Notes: generated from the sequence alone by a model not told the origin. A DNA stretch of 64,000 nucleotides from Clostridium saccharoperbutylacetonicum N1-4(HMT) (GCF_000340885.1 NC_020291.1:4277001-4341000), one strand, 5' to 3'. Positions 16,298-26,148 are shown, numbered from the stretch's first letter. A program made the numbers and translations.

Positions 16298-19200
16298 TTA
16301 TACAATTTGCTCTAGTATGCTTGGATCCTTAAGTTTGTTGTCTTCTGCTAAAATAGCAATTTTAGATATTATTTCTGCACTCTTTGGATCACTGTCTATA
16401 AATGGTAAGAATAGTTTTCCTCTTTGTCCAGAGTGAATAGGAATTATGTTAATAGCACCACTTCCTAGCTTATGTACCACACCGCTTCCTAAGTGAACAG
16501 TATATTCACCATGAACTCCTGAAATATGAGCATGAGTTCCTTTTAGCTTAACATTGCTTAACTTCATTAGTTTTAAGATCTCCTCAACAATTGCTGTTCT
16601 AACTTCAATAGTTGACATGCTTACTTCTGGATCTACTCCTCCAACATAAGCAACACTTACAACTAAATCTAAATCCCTCATTACCTCTGAGAAAATCAAT
16701 TTTGATACTTCTTCTAAGTTTAAAGGCTTGTAGGTTTTTCTATCTTCAAATCTTACAAATTCAATTGTAGGTGACTCAATATCTGCAGGTGAAAACCAAT
16801 CTGCTAAGGCATATATAGTTGCTATTATATTTTCTTTATAATATACCTTTTGTAATCCTTCTTCATCACTCGCCATCCAGCCCCTAGTCTTTAAAAGTGC
16901 CAAAGTCTTTTTAGGCTGCACTTGATGACCTGCATATCTTCTCGATAAAGTCTGTTCCTTTAGTTCATCTTTATTTGGCAAGTAAAGTTCTCTAAATACC
17001 TGTTTAAAAGGCTGCACAATTTTCTTTTCAAATATATCCTTTTGATAATCTCTCCAAACTTCAGCTTCATATAAATGAAGTGGATGAGCAATTGTAATAT
17101 CATCTTCTTCTTTTAACTTAAGTATTTCATTTTTATAATTTACTAAGCTATTTTCTTGTAAATATCCTATAAAAGCATTAGTTTTAAAAACAAGACTTTT
17201 TATTATTGGTGCTAATACTGGATTTTTACAGAACTCAATAAGCTCTCCACCTTTAAATATCTCTCCATTTTCCATGGCATCTTCAAAACTTTTTCTTGCC
17301 CTTGAATATTGATCCTTTAGATCCTTCTTTAATTGATTTATTTCCAATATATATTCATTTTTCTTAAGCTTTGCTGGTATGTTCTTTAATGCTTTTCCTC
17401 CTTTAATACAAGCCACATCTGCTTGCCCAAATTCATCAATCACAAGCTGAACTTCAACTTCGTCAATTGCTTTTGGCTTCAAATATTCTAGTACACTTTG
17501 AATTTTTAAAGTTTCCATATTCCAAATTAATCTATTTGAATCCGAAAATCCAGCATTTCTAGCTAAGTTAAGTAATGCTATACTTCCACTTCTCTTTTCA
17601 CTTGCTTGTCTTTGTGCTCCAAACTTCTTACTTTCCTTAATAAATTCCTGAATGTATTCATATCTCTCTAATACATCTTCTTTATTTTTAACTGGAATTA
17701 ATCCATAAGTAAGTAAATAATCCTTATTTCTCTTATCCTTAACTCTATTTTTAACTTCTTCTAAATCAAGTTTTCCGAGTGTTGCATCTGCAAAAAGCTG
17801 AGATCTTTTATGTAGTGCACCACCTGCAATATATTTTGCACTATCGTAAACCACCTTAAAATTCTTTTCTCCAAGAGTTTCATATGCTTCTTTAAACCAT
17901 TCCTGATCAAAGGCTCCATCCTTTAAGTCTTCAACTGTTATTGGTGTATACCTTGCCACAATAGCAGTTTTTTCATCTGAAAAATAATCATTAACGTGAG
18001 CGTGGAAGTACCAACAAGCAGATTTCAGTCCTTCATAGCCTAAATATTCAGCTACTATGTCTAACCAGCCAGGTGAATACATAGCCGCTTCAATCAGTTG
18101 TTTGCTGGTTACCTTTTTGCCCTTTAAGAACTTCTTTAAAGTTTCTGCTGTTTCATAAGCTTTTGGATAGCAACATTTTAATAAATGGCTTAAGATTTGT
18201 TTCTTAGTACAATCTCCACTCACAAAATTATAGCCTCTAATATAAGTGTCTTTCTCTGATGCTAATATTATTGAAGCAAAAATGTTTACTCCATAGCATT
18301 TTCCTACTTTAGAAGCTAATAGTGATACTTCTGTATCTAATTCTCCCCTATTTACTTCTATTTCACATATAACTTCTACCGCCTTATCCGCAAGTTCTAA
18401 TAACTTTCCATATTTTAAAACTCTTTCTCTATGATATTTGTGTACACTAGTTAATAATCCAATATTTTGACTACTATTAGGTCTTCCCATAATTTCTTTT
18501 AAAGCTTCATTGTCATCTATAAGCCCAATATCTAAAGCCCTTCCAAAATCATAGATTTCTAGGCTTCCTGCAACATTATACTCACTAGCTTTATAATAAT
18601 TATAGGCTATATTAAAATACTCCTTAAACTTTTCATCAGTTTCTGAGTTGTTTTTTAAAAGGTAAAGCCAATTATTAATTTCACTTGCTGCTGAAAAATA
18701 CGCTTTTATTCTAGTACCGTTATTATAGTAGCCTCCCTGTGAATATTCTTCAATATGTCTATGCTTTGGAACTTTCGTATATATATATTCTGTTATTGTT
18801 TTGCTGATTTCAAAGATTTCGTCCTGTGGTATATCATCCACCAATAAGATAATGTAATCTTTTATAAGCTGATAGTATTTTATTTTTTCAATACTTTTAC
18901 TAAGTTTATACACTATCCCATAATTAAAATTCAGCTCTAGAAACTCAACATACCATTTGCTATTTCCAGAATATGCTCTATAGTGAACTGCCCTCATATA
19001 AAAATTCAACTCTAAAAGCTTCCAAGAATCTAAACCATTATTCCTTGCTGCTGTCCTAATTTCATCTGCTAAAGGAAAATTGTTTAATTTTCTACTTTCT
19101 GTGTTAAAAGGCTGAAGATAATAAGAACCTCCTAAGGTAATCATCTCTTTATTTCCATCCCAGCGTGTTGTTTCATATTCTAAGTCTCTGTTTTTATCTA

Positions 19201-21202
19201 TTAGCTCACTGAAAGTATTAACTATCTTAATAATTTCCTCCTCTGTAGAACAGAACTTACTTTGAATATCAAAATTATTATTTTCAATTTCTATAGGTTC
19301 GTAATCTTTTGATGGATCATATAATCCAAAACCGTTATTTAAATTTTTCACTTCTTTTTGGTCATTACCTATGTTTTCCGTAAGCAGTTTACCTTTCTGC
19401 AATACATCCTCCATTGCAGCCACGGCTTTTAAGCTCTCTTCAAATATAGTTTTATGGTTTGTATCCCCTTCAATAGCATTTACAATATCTATAGCAGCTA
19501 GTTTTTTATTTTCATCTTTACTATTTATGAGATTATTAATACTTTTAATTAATTCCTCATTAGATTGTTTTAATAATAGCTTTATTGCATTTTTTCTCAA
19601 ATCTCCAGATTTATATTTAAGTAAATCTTCTATATATACACAATCTTCTTTGTTCAATTCTATAGCATTAATATTCTTAAAAGCTGCTTCTCTAACAGAT
19701 TGACCTCTATCTCCACAAGCTTCTATTAGAGCATTCCTTTGCTTAAGATTTCCAGGCTTCTTTAAAAATTTTTTCACAAAAACTTCTCTTGTCTGAACAC
19801 TCATCTTATCTTTATAATCAACCAATACATCAAGAATTTCATCATTATAACTCATACTAACAGCTAAAAGCATATTATCCATTAGCTCTGTTTTTGTAAG
19901 TTCAAAGCTTATCCATGGAAATAAGGATTCCTTAAAGATTACTTCCTTTTTAGGCATATTATCAAGAACTGTTTTCAATTTATTGAAAAGTTCCATTCCA
20001 TAATAGGCTTCTCCTAAATCAGCATAAGGTTCAATTAAATGTTTATTATAAATCAAACTATAAGTACTTATACCTGTAAATATATTTTTCAAAGCTGAAC
20101 CTACAACTTCTAAATCTTCCTCCTCTAACATTTCACAAGCAATTTTATGCTTATAGGTTTCAAATTGAATTTGACTTAAAAACTGCAATGCCGCTAACTT
20201 CTTATATTTTACCTTTCCATGTAAGAGTTCATTTAACAGCTCTTTTACATCTTCAAGTTCATCAAAGGCAACAGACCAAATGCCTGTATATAAAAGTATA
20301 TTGTCATCTGAAGCTAAGCACTCCTTTTGGTATTCTTTATCCTTTAATACACTATATGCAGCTTCAAAGCATTTTAATATGAGCTTTGGTTTCTCAGCTT
20401 CTAAATATAATCCTGTCCATACACTAAAACCTCTCACTACAGAAGAAAATCTAATTAAATTATTGTCTATTATAAGTTTTAATATGTACATAAAGGCTTT
20501 CTTAGAACCTTCATCTAAGTTTTCAACTATAACCTGCCTTAAACCCTCTTGTAGTTTTGCTGCAAGTAAAAGCTCTCCAAGGATTCTATGAGCTTCTTCA
20601 TTTTCACTCATTAATAATCCTCTTATTATTTCCCTAGTTATTATTGAAGTGTTATTATCACTATAAATCACTTCTTTTATTTTCTCTAAAACCTCATTAT
20701 TATCCCTATCAAGTTCAACAGCTATAAGGTCTCCAATAACATCTATCCCCCTATACTTTTCCTTGTTATTTTCAAAATATTTAACTAAAGAAAAACCAGA
20801 AGCCTTTAAGTATACAAGTTCCTTTAGCTTTTCAATGTTTTTGTTTAGATATAGCTGTGAAGATTTTTTAGTTCTGTAAGATCTTCTGCAATAACCAATA
20901 GAATACGGATATTTAGTTGCATTATCCCAAATTACTTTACCAAGCTCTGCATAATCTTCCTGAAGCAATAACTCTATTTTTTTGTAATTTTCCCCCTCAA
21001 ATACCTCTTCAATAGCCTTTATACTTTCATCCCATAAAAGCACTTTTAAGCTGTCAGCTTTTTTTTCAAGTTCTCTATATGGTGGATTAATATTTTCTGA
21101 AATTTCTTTAGCTAGAGCTATATCCTTATCAGAAGAGTTTTTTTCTATAATTTCTTTTAAATAACTAAAAATAATTTCTTCTTTTTCCTTATCGAAATAC
21201 AT
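16298..21202 (-). CDS. Giant DUF4132/DUF5724-type protein (1634 aa)
   Basis: A 1634-residue cytosolic protein. The first ~650 residues are HEAT-like helical repeats (GLLMSENEEAHRILGELLLAA, KNIFTGISTYSLIY, LRKNAIKLLLKQSNEELIKS). The centre (about 680-900) contains DGNKEMITLGGSYYLQPF. The C-terminal ~480 residues match DUF4132 (MolR/YehI-like): IAHPLHLYEAEVWRDYQ, QPFKQVFRELYLP, RYAGHQVQPKKTLALLKTRGW, and a last domain with VVSVAYVGGVDPEVSMST and GVHGEYTVHLGSG. Function is unknown. A perfect AAGGAGG lies before ATG 21202 and the 139-residue protein ends 18 bases upstream, so the two form a unit. Confidence 0.85.
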   Translation of the reverse strand: MYFDKEKEEIIFSYLKEIIEKNSSDKDIALAKEISENINPPYRELEKKADSLKVLLWDESIKAIEEVFEGENYKKIELLLQEDYAELGKVIWDNATKYPYSIGYCRRSYRTKKSSQLYLNKNIEKLKELVYLKASGFSLVKYFENNKEKYRGIDVIGDLIAVELDRDNNEVLEKIKEVIYSDNNTSIITREIIRGLLMSENEEAHRILGELLLAAKLQEGLRQVIVENLDEGSKKAFMYILKLIIDNNLIRFSSVVRGFSVWTGLYLEAEKPKLILKCFEAAYSVLKDKEYQKECLASDDNILLYTGIWSVAFDELEDVKELLNELLHGKVKYKKLAALQFLSQIQFETYKHKIACEMLEEEDLEVVGSALKNIFTGISTYSLIYNKHLIEPYADLGEAYYGMELFNKLKTVLDNMPKKEVIFKESLFPWISFELTKTELMDNMLLAVSMSYNDEILDVLVDYKDKMSVQTREVFVKKFLKKPGNLKQRNALIEACGDRGQSVREAAFKNINAIELNKEDCVYIEDLLKYKSGDLRKNAIKLLLKQSNEELIKSINNLINSKDENKKLAAIDIVNAIEGDTNHKTIFEESLKAVAAMEDVLQKGKLLTENIGNDQKEVKNLNNGFGLYDPSKDYEPIEIENNNFDIQSKFCSTEEEIIKIVNTFSELIDKNRDLEYETTRWDGNKEMITLGGSYYLQPFNTESRKLNNFPLADEIRTAARNNGLDSWKLLELNFYMRAVHYRAYSGNSKWYVEFLELNFNYGIVYKLSKSIEKIKYYQLIKDYIILLVDDIPQDEIFEISKTITEYIYTKVPKHRHIEEYSQGGYYNNGTRIKAYFSAASEINNWLYLLKNNSETDEKFKEYFNIAYNYYKASEYNVAGSLEIYDFGRALDIGLIDDNEALKEIMGRPNSSQNIGLLTSVHKYHRERVLKYGKLLELADKAVEVICEIEVNRGELDTEVSLLASKVGKCYGVNIFASIILASEKDTYIRGYNFVSGDCTKKQILSHLLKCCYPKAYETAETLKKFLKGKKVTSKQLIEAAMYSPGWLDIVAEYLGYEGLKSACWYFHAHVNDYFSDEKTAIVARYTPITVEDLKDGAFDQEWFKEAYETLGEKNFKVVYDSAKYIAGGALHKRSQLFADATLGKLDLEEVKNRVKDKRNKDYLLTYGLIPVKNKEDVLERYEYIQEFIKESKKFGAQRQASEKRSGSIALLNLARNAGFSDSNRLIWNMETLKIQSVLEYLKPKAIDEVEVQLVIDEFGQADVACIKGGKALKNIPAKLKKNEYILEINQLKKDLKDQYSRARKSFEDAMENGEIFKGGELIEFCKNPVLAPIIKSLVFKTNAFIGYLQENSLVNYKNEILKLKEEDDITIAHPLHLYEAEVWRDYQKDIFEKKIVQPFKQVFRELYLPNKDELKEQTLSRRYAGHQVQPKKTLALLKTRGWMASDEEGLQKVYYKENIIATIYALADWFSPADIESPTIEFVRFEDRKTYKPLNLEEVSKLIFSEVMRDLDLVVSVAYVGGVDPEVSMSTIEVRTAIVEEILKLMKLSNVKLKGTHAHISGVHGEYTVHLGSGVVHKLGSGAINIIPIHSGQRGKLFLPFIDSDPKSAEIISKIAILAEDNKLKDPSILEQIV

Positions 21203-21220
21203 TCTATTTCCTCCTTATTT

Positions 21221-21640
21221 CTACCATAGTCTTCCAGCAAGCATAGTGAATTTAATAAAGGTTAATGTATCAGCATCCTTTAACTCTATTTCTTCATCTA
21301 ACTTTCCTGCTTCCTTATCACCAACAAAAACCTTATAGATTCCATCCTCATAGGCCAAGTATGCAGAATCTAATGCTTTACCTAAATCCTGCTTTGATTC
21401 ATTATATATACTTCCAAATGAAACCTTGCCAGCTTCAGCTCTATTTTCAATCTCCTTATTTGTAAGATAATCTACCAGCCTTTCTTTTTTAATATTTTCA
21501 TTAAACTCTTTAACATTCTTCGTAACTATACATTTAATTAATTCTCTTAAAGTAGTAGGTATGCACTCTAACACTATTTCTTCTTTTGCTATAAAATTTT
21601 TACGTGAACCTGCCTGCTTTACCTTAAAATATAATCTCAT
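21221..21640 (-). CDS. 139-aa partner of the DUF4132 protein
   Basis: A 139-residue protein: an N-terminal strand MRLYFKVKQAGSRKNF, IPTTLRELIKCIVTKNVKEF, a middle with FGSIYNESKQDLGKALDSAYLAYEDGIYKVFVGD, and a terminal LTFIKFTMLAGRLW. I do not know a named family, but the compact, well-ordered sequence looks conserved. ATG 21640 was chosen because AGAAAGG lies eight bases upstream; a TTG at 21664 is in frame but overlaps no better site. It is translated just before the giant DUF4132 gene and probably acts with it. Confidence 0.75.
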   Translation of the reverse strand: MRLYFKVKQAGSRKNFIAKEEIVLECIPTTLRELIKCIVTKNVKEFNENIKKERLVDYLTNKEIENRAEAGKVSFGSIYNESKQDLGKALDSAYLAYEDGIYKVFVGDKEAGKLDEEIELKDADTLTFIKFTMLAGRLW

Positions 21641-21710
21641 AAACTTTACCTTTCTATTTTCCAAATATTTTTATTATTCTTAATCTATCATAATAAGAAA
21701 GTTTCATATA

Positions 21711-21815
21711 AAAAAATCGCAGGCGACTGTGGAGCCGTAGATTTTTTTTACGCATCTGCCTTTTCGAACGCATGTGAGAAAAATCTGGCAGGCGAATAAG
21801 ATTTATTTTTTATTC
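21711..21815. repeat. GC-richer element with repeated GCAGGCGA
   Basis: An unusual patch with higher GC than its surroundings carries GCAGGCGA twice (21719-21726 and 21788-21795), two CGCAT motifs and alternating T-runs. It has no open frame. It lies just upstream of the 139-aa gene and could belong to that leader. Whether it recurs elsewhere in the genome cannot be judged from this window. Confidence 0.4.
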
Positions 21816-21896
21816 TTTTTGACACACAAAACCTACTTAATTGGCCTTTTCAATAAGTTATCCACAGATTTAACTTTATTATAAATTCCTAAAGAA

Positions 21897-21985
21897 TAAA
21901 AAAATATCTTCAAGAACATTAGAATCTTTTTATGAGATCTTCTAATATCTGAAGATATATGATAATTATATAAGTACCTGAAATG
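21897..21985. repeat. ~90-bp hairpin repeat, copy B
   Basis: Second copy of the element at 12634-12722. Outer arms are ATATCTTCA 21904-21912 and TGAAGATAT 21950-21958; the inner stem is ATTAGAA 21918-21924 / TTCTAAT 21940-21946. Differences from copy A leave the outer stem unchanged and lengthen the inner one. It lies just downstream (minus sense) of a relic of a SUKH gene, as copy A lies downstream of the live SUKH pair. Confidence 0.65.
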
Positions 21986-22031
21986 CACAATTTATAACAA
22001 TACATTGCAAGCAAAGATGGTTATTATTTTT

Positions 22032-22214
22032 TTAACTATAGAACCAATAACCCATATAATTCGCTAAAATCCTTAAGAAGTATTTGCATATCTTAATTAT
22101 ATTATCCCATACTATTTTTGACAACATGCCATATATGTACAAAATGTTACTTATACAACACTTTTGTACTTTTTGTAGATTAAGTAATAAAGAAAATATA
22201 TACAGTTATAAGCA
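22032..22214 (-). pseudogene. Relic of the C-terminus of a SUKH gene
   Basis: A 60-codon open stretch without start aligns with the end of the SUKH protein encoded at 13208-13642. NLQKVQKCCISNILYIYGMLSKIVWDNII here corresponds to NLQICQRCCINNTFGIFRILSNIEFHNII there, and the DNA is similar as well (for example TTATACAACAC is shared). The frame ends at TAA 22032-22034. The N-terminal two thirds and the partner membrane gene are missing, so this is a decayed duplicate of the SUKH cassette. Confidence 0.65.
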
Positions 22215-22244
22215 AAATCACTTTATGCAATGGTACAAGAATTT

Positions 22245-23966
22245 TTAATTATTCTTTTTAGAAAGTTCTGTTTTTGGAACTTGTTTAAAAACTTGATTAA
22301 GTGATGATATTAAAGAATTGTCCATATATTTATAGCCTGAATTTACTTCATTCATATCAAAAACTGTTTTCAATTCATCAGCTAGTCCTTCATCCAATTT
22401 AGTTTTAATCTCATTTAAATCATCAACAACTATTATATTTCTTCCCCTAGCTAAGGCCAAAACCCCTGTAGCTATATCCATATCAGCTGCTTCATCCAGG
22501 ATTACAAAATCAAAAATGCAATTATCATAAATTGAATTTATAAAGAAATCCCTTGCTGAAGTTAATATAGGATAATTAACTTTTTTCTTTATTGGTTCAT
22601 TTTCCTCTTCTTGAGAAGTATACATTCCTTCTATATACTTAAAGTTTTCATATAAACCACACTTTAATACTTCCATTGATTTCTCTTGGATTTTTTCTAT
22701 TTCACCATCAATCTTATTTTTATCCAAATCATTTTTTAGTGCTTTTATCTCTTCATTTATTTCATCAACTTTCCTGTCATTATAAACTTCTTCTATAGCT
22801 TTTTCTAGCAGTTCAGGATCAATATCATAAAAACTAAAATCCCAAATACTATACTTGAAGATAAACATTATTTTTGTAAAAAACCCTATATGTCCTTGTT
22901 TTTTGATGATTGAAATATATTCTTCCTTAAAGGCTAAGAGCTTTTCTTGGTTAAATTTCAATATAGCAGGAGGTATATTAACTTCTTTTGATTGAAGTTC
23001 TTTTTCAACTTTAACATTTTCAGCTAATAAATAAGTTTGCTCTTTTTCTAAACTTTCGATTTTAGCTATATTTTCTAATTTTTCAACCAGCTCATTTTGA
23101 ATATTTAGACACTCTTCTTTTTTATCAGCTATATTTTGATTGCCAAACCTACTGCCAGAATTTCTAAGCCATTGTTCGCAAACATTAATAAAATTATTAC
23201 CTTCTTCTTTTAAATGATTTACAGTGAAATCAATATCTGATTTTTTTAATATTTCTAAATATTTTAAGGTAGAAAAATTATCCTTAGTTACTATTATTAC
23301 ATTTTTCCCCTCTAAAACAACAGTTGCAGTAATATTTAAAATAGCCTCAGTTCTCTCCTCTATTGATACACTTTCTATAATACTTATTTTATTAGTGACA
23401 GCTTTTTCTACTGCTTCTTGTTGTCTTAAATTAAACCCATATGGATATATTGCAAAATCAAAATCCTCTATCGTCTCAATTTCCTTAGGATTTAAATAAT
23501 CTACAAGGGCACTATTTGGATTTATCATAGATATTCTTTCAAAAGCTTCACTTACCCCATTATTATAAACATTATATAAATCAAGCTTCTTTGCAACTTC
23601 TCTGAAATACATAAAATTATTTTCAACAACAGCTTCATCAAATCCATTATCACTAATATTTAATTGTTCTCTCTCAAATAGCTTATTTTCTCCATTTTTA
23701 AAAATAATTTTTACTATGTTAAATTCCTCAAATATTATAGCCATTAAAATATTTGTAATTTTAACTTCATTTTCATAAATCACAACATTCTTAAGTTCAA
23801 TAAGTTTACCTTCAGTACTAAGCTTAATCTGGTCCTTATTATAAGTATTACTTTCGCCATTTTTAAATCTCACTTCAAGTTTGTCTTCTTCACTTTGATA
23901 GCAGTCCACTATCTCTTCCGTTTTATCTTCATCATTAATCAAAATTATACTATTCTCAATATTCAA
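22245..23966 (-). CDS. SF1 helicase-like protein lacking the P-loop and second RecA domain
   Basis: A 573-residue protein. Two small beta repeats (about residues 18-50 and 72-104) precede a region matching SF1 DNA/RNA helicases. The Q-motif-like NLRQQEAVEKA lies at 179-189 and the DEAD-box-like FDFVILDEAADMD at 485-497. Where the Walker A motif GPPGTGKT should be, residues 198-206 read ESVSIEERT, with no P-loop glycines or lysine. A coiled coil fills about 290-450. The chain stops soon after motif III (IIVVDDLNEI), so the second RecA domain is absent. It is either a pseudoenzyme or a decaying gene with an intact frame. TTG 23966 has AAGGAG eight bases upstream. Confidence 0.75.
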   Translation of the reverse strand: MNIENSIILINDEDKTEEIVDCYQSEEDKLEVRFKNGESNTYNKDQIKLSTEGKLIELKNVVIYENEVKITNILMAIIFEEFNIVKIIFKNGENKLFEREQLNISDNGFDEAVVENNFMYFREVAKKLDLYNVYNNGVSEAFERISMINPNSALVDYLNPKEIETIEDFDFAIYPYGFNLRQQEAVEKAVTNKISIIESVSIEERTEAILNITATVVLEGKNVIIVTKDNFSTLKYLEILKKSDIDFTVNHLKEEGNNFINVCEQWLRNSGSRFGNQNIADKKEECLNIQNELVEKLENIAKIESLEKEQTYLLAENVKVEKELQSKEVNIPPAILKFNQEKLLAFKEEYISIIKKQGHIGFFTKIMFIFKYSIWDFSFYDIDPELLEKAIEEVYNDRKVDEINEEIKALKNDLDKNKIDGEIEKIQEKSMEVLKCGLYENFKYIEGMYTSQEEENEPIKKKVNYPILTSARDFFINSIYDNCIFDFVILDEAADMDIATGVLALARGRNIIVVDDLNEIKTKLDEGLADELKTVFDMNEVNSGYKYMDNSLISSLNQVFKQVPKTELSKKNN

Positions 23967-24057
23967 AATAATTGCTCCTTATGTTATATTCAATATGTCT
24001 TAATTATTTTAATATCCCATAAATCATATTTTATTACCCTTTTATTTAAATATAGCA

Positions 24058-24960
24058 TTAAGCTTTCTCAATAAATTTATTATTTATCACTTCATCTAAT
24101 TCTGGAATTGATGTTGATGCTCCTAAGCGTGTGACTGATATAGCTGCTGCTTTGGATGCTAGTTCCAATGCTTCTTCTACCCCATATTCCTTTGCAATAC
24201 TTCCAATAAAATAACCTAGAAATGTATCACCAGCTGCAGTAGTATCTGTAACCTCAACACTATAGCTATTATGTTTCAATTGTATATCCTTAAAGCGGTA
24301 AAAAGCACCTTTTTCGCCTAAAGTTAAAATAATTTTTGCATTTGGAAATTTATTAGCCACTGCCTTAATTAATTCTTCTCCATCTTCTTCCGACTCAATT
24401 ATCTCTCTTGCTTCAACTTCATTTAAAATAAAATATTCTACATTATTTAAAGGATATTTTAAAACCTCGGAATTCATTGGTGATGGATTAAATACAATTT
24501 TCAAACCTCTTACATAAGCTTCTTCCATAATTTCTTTAATACAGGAAATCTCATTTTGTAATATAATAAAATCCCCATTTTCAAAATTAGATAAAACCTC
24601 TTTAATATACTCTACTGATATTTGTTGATTAGCCCCTCCAAATAATAATATACTATTTTGTCCAGTAATATCTTTTTGAATAATTGCATGTCCTGAATTC
24701 CCTTTAACCCTTTTAATATATTTAGTATTTACACCAGCTGACTCTAAAGCATTAATAAGCATGGCTGAATCTGATTCTCCAACAGCTCCAGCATGATACA
24801 CTTGTGCTTTACTTCGACTTAATGCAATTGACTGATTTAAGCCCTTGCCGCCACAAAATATATCCAAGCTATGTGAGGCTTGTGTTTCTCCTGGTTTCAT
24901 AAAGTGTTCAACACTGTAAACATAATCTATATTCAAGGATCCAAAACTAAGAACTTTCAT
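24058..24960 (-). CDS. rbsK: Ribokinase-like PfkB-family sugar kinase
   Basis: A 300-residue PfkB-family kinase closest in layout to ribokinase, which phosphorylates D-ribose to ribose 5-phosphate. SFGSLNIDYVY at the start, the substrate-binding FCGGKGLNQSIAL (35-47), and DTTAAGDTF at 239-247 with catalytic Asp 245 are all present. ATG 24960 has GGGAAGG nine bases upstream. It is a single gene; no ribose transporter or RbsD lies nearby, so another sugar is possible and the symbol is tentative. Confidence 0.8.
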   Translation of the reverse strand: MKVLSFGSLNIDYVYSVEHFMKPGETQASHSLDIFCGGKGLNQSIALSRSKAQVYHAGAVGESDSAMLINALESAGVNTKYIKRVKGNSGHAIIQKDITGQNSILLFGGANQQISVEYIKEVLSNFENGDFIILQNEISCIKEIMEEAYVRGLKIVFNPSPMNSEVLKYPLNNVEYFILNEVEAREIIESEEDGEELIKAVANKFPNAKIILTLGEKGAFYRFKDIQLKHNSYSVEVTDTTAAGDTFLGYFIGSIAKEYGVEEALELASKAAAISVTRLGASTSIPELDEVINNKFIEKA

Positions 24961-25101
24961 CAATTCATACCTTCCCTCTAATGCTCTTATAGTTTCATCT
25001 GTTAGATTTCTAAGTCTATGTTCTTCTAGAGTTTGCCAATTTTAATGTATATTATATCATAAATTTGTATAAAATAATTAAAACTGAGAATTTCAATAAT
25101 A

Positions 25102-25998
25102 TTAAAATTTTAACCTAGAAATTTCTTCAATTATAAACTCTTTAAATTTTTCTGCCGATGAAGACATATTCCCTTTTCTTCTCCATCCCATATGAATAGT
25201 TCTATAACAATGGTTTTCCTTTATTTTTAATATAGCTACTCCATCAGCTTTTAAATTAGGCGTATTGGGAACAACAGAAATACCTAAACCTGCGCTTACA
25301 AAGCCTGTACCTATCAGACTATTTTGACTTGGTTTCATTATCACCTTTGGTATGAAACCACAATTTTCAAATAAGGAACAAATTTTACTTTTTGTTCTTT
25401 CTGAATAAAACACAAAATTTTCATCCTTCAAATCTTCTAACGATATTTCAGTATTTTTTGCAAGATAGTGATTTTTAGGGACTATTAAAACAAGTTCCTC
25501 TCTTTTTATAGGAATTGATTCTACTTCTTTATTATTTGTTATATTCGCCTCAATTTCATCATAAAAACCTAAGTCGAAATTTCCATTTTCTAAACCTTTT
25601 AAAATATTCACAGTTGATTCCATGCAATATTCAAATTTTATATTTGGACATTCATTTAAAAATTCACTTATTATTGTTGGAATAAAATGTGTTCCAATTG
25701 TATACAGTGATGCAATTGAAATTGTCCCTGTAGTTGGATTTACCATATCTTTTAATTCTTGAATTCCTTCATTAATTTCACTAATAGCAGTTTCGGCATG
25801 TTTAAGAAACATACTACCATAACGAGTTAATCTTATATTGCGTCCATTTTTTTCAAATAGAGATACTTCCAATTCTTCTTCCAATTTAGAAATCGCCTTA
25901 CTTAACGCTGGTTGTGTTACAGAAAGTAAATTTGCAGCCTCAGTAAAATTTTCTGTTTCAGCTATTTTTTTAAAATATTCTAGCTGCTGCCAATTCAT
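25102..25998 (-). CDS. LysR family transcriptional regulator
   Basis: A 298-residue LysR regulator. The N-terminal winged helix reads LEYFKKIAETENFTEAANLLSVTQPALSKAISKLEEELEVSLFEKNGR (residues 6-53), followed by a linker helix and a periplasmic-binding-protein-like effector domain (TIGTHFIPTIISEFL, SAGLGISVVPNT). It is divergent from the nitroreductase gene across a 329-base gap with several palindromes, which suggests it controls that gene. AAGGGGGA precedes ATG 25998. The effector is unknown. Confidence 0.9.
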   Translation of the reverse strand: MNWQQLEYFKKIAETENFTEAANLLSVTQPALSKAISKLEEELEVSLFEKNGRNIRLTRYGSMFLKHAETAISEINEGIQELKDMVNPTTGTISIASLYTIGTHFIPTIISEFLNECPNIKFEYCMESTVNILKGLENGNFDLGFYDEIEANITNNKEVESIPIKREELVLIVPKNHYLAKNTEISLEDLKDENFVFYSERTKSKICSLFENCGFIPKVIMKPSQNSLIGTGFVSAGLGISVVPNTPNLKADGVAILKIKENHCYRTIHMGWRRKGNMSSSAEKFKEFIIEEISRLKF

Positions 25999-26148
25999 TA
26001 AATTCCCCCTTAGTACTTCTTATATATATTGCAGTTATTAATGTTCAATACTCCACGGTCAATGAAGGTTGCTTTCCTCTAGAAATGCTTATGTTATAAT
26101 TTTTTTGCAATATATATTATTTTAATATTAACTACCATATTTAAAACA

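Noticed and set aside
21858..21866. Perfect DnaA-box sequence TTATCCACA
   Set aside because: Only a single box was seen and there is no dnaA, dnaN or gyrase gene or AT-rich unwinding region with further boxes, so it is not taken as an origin.
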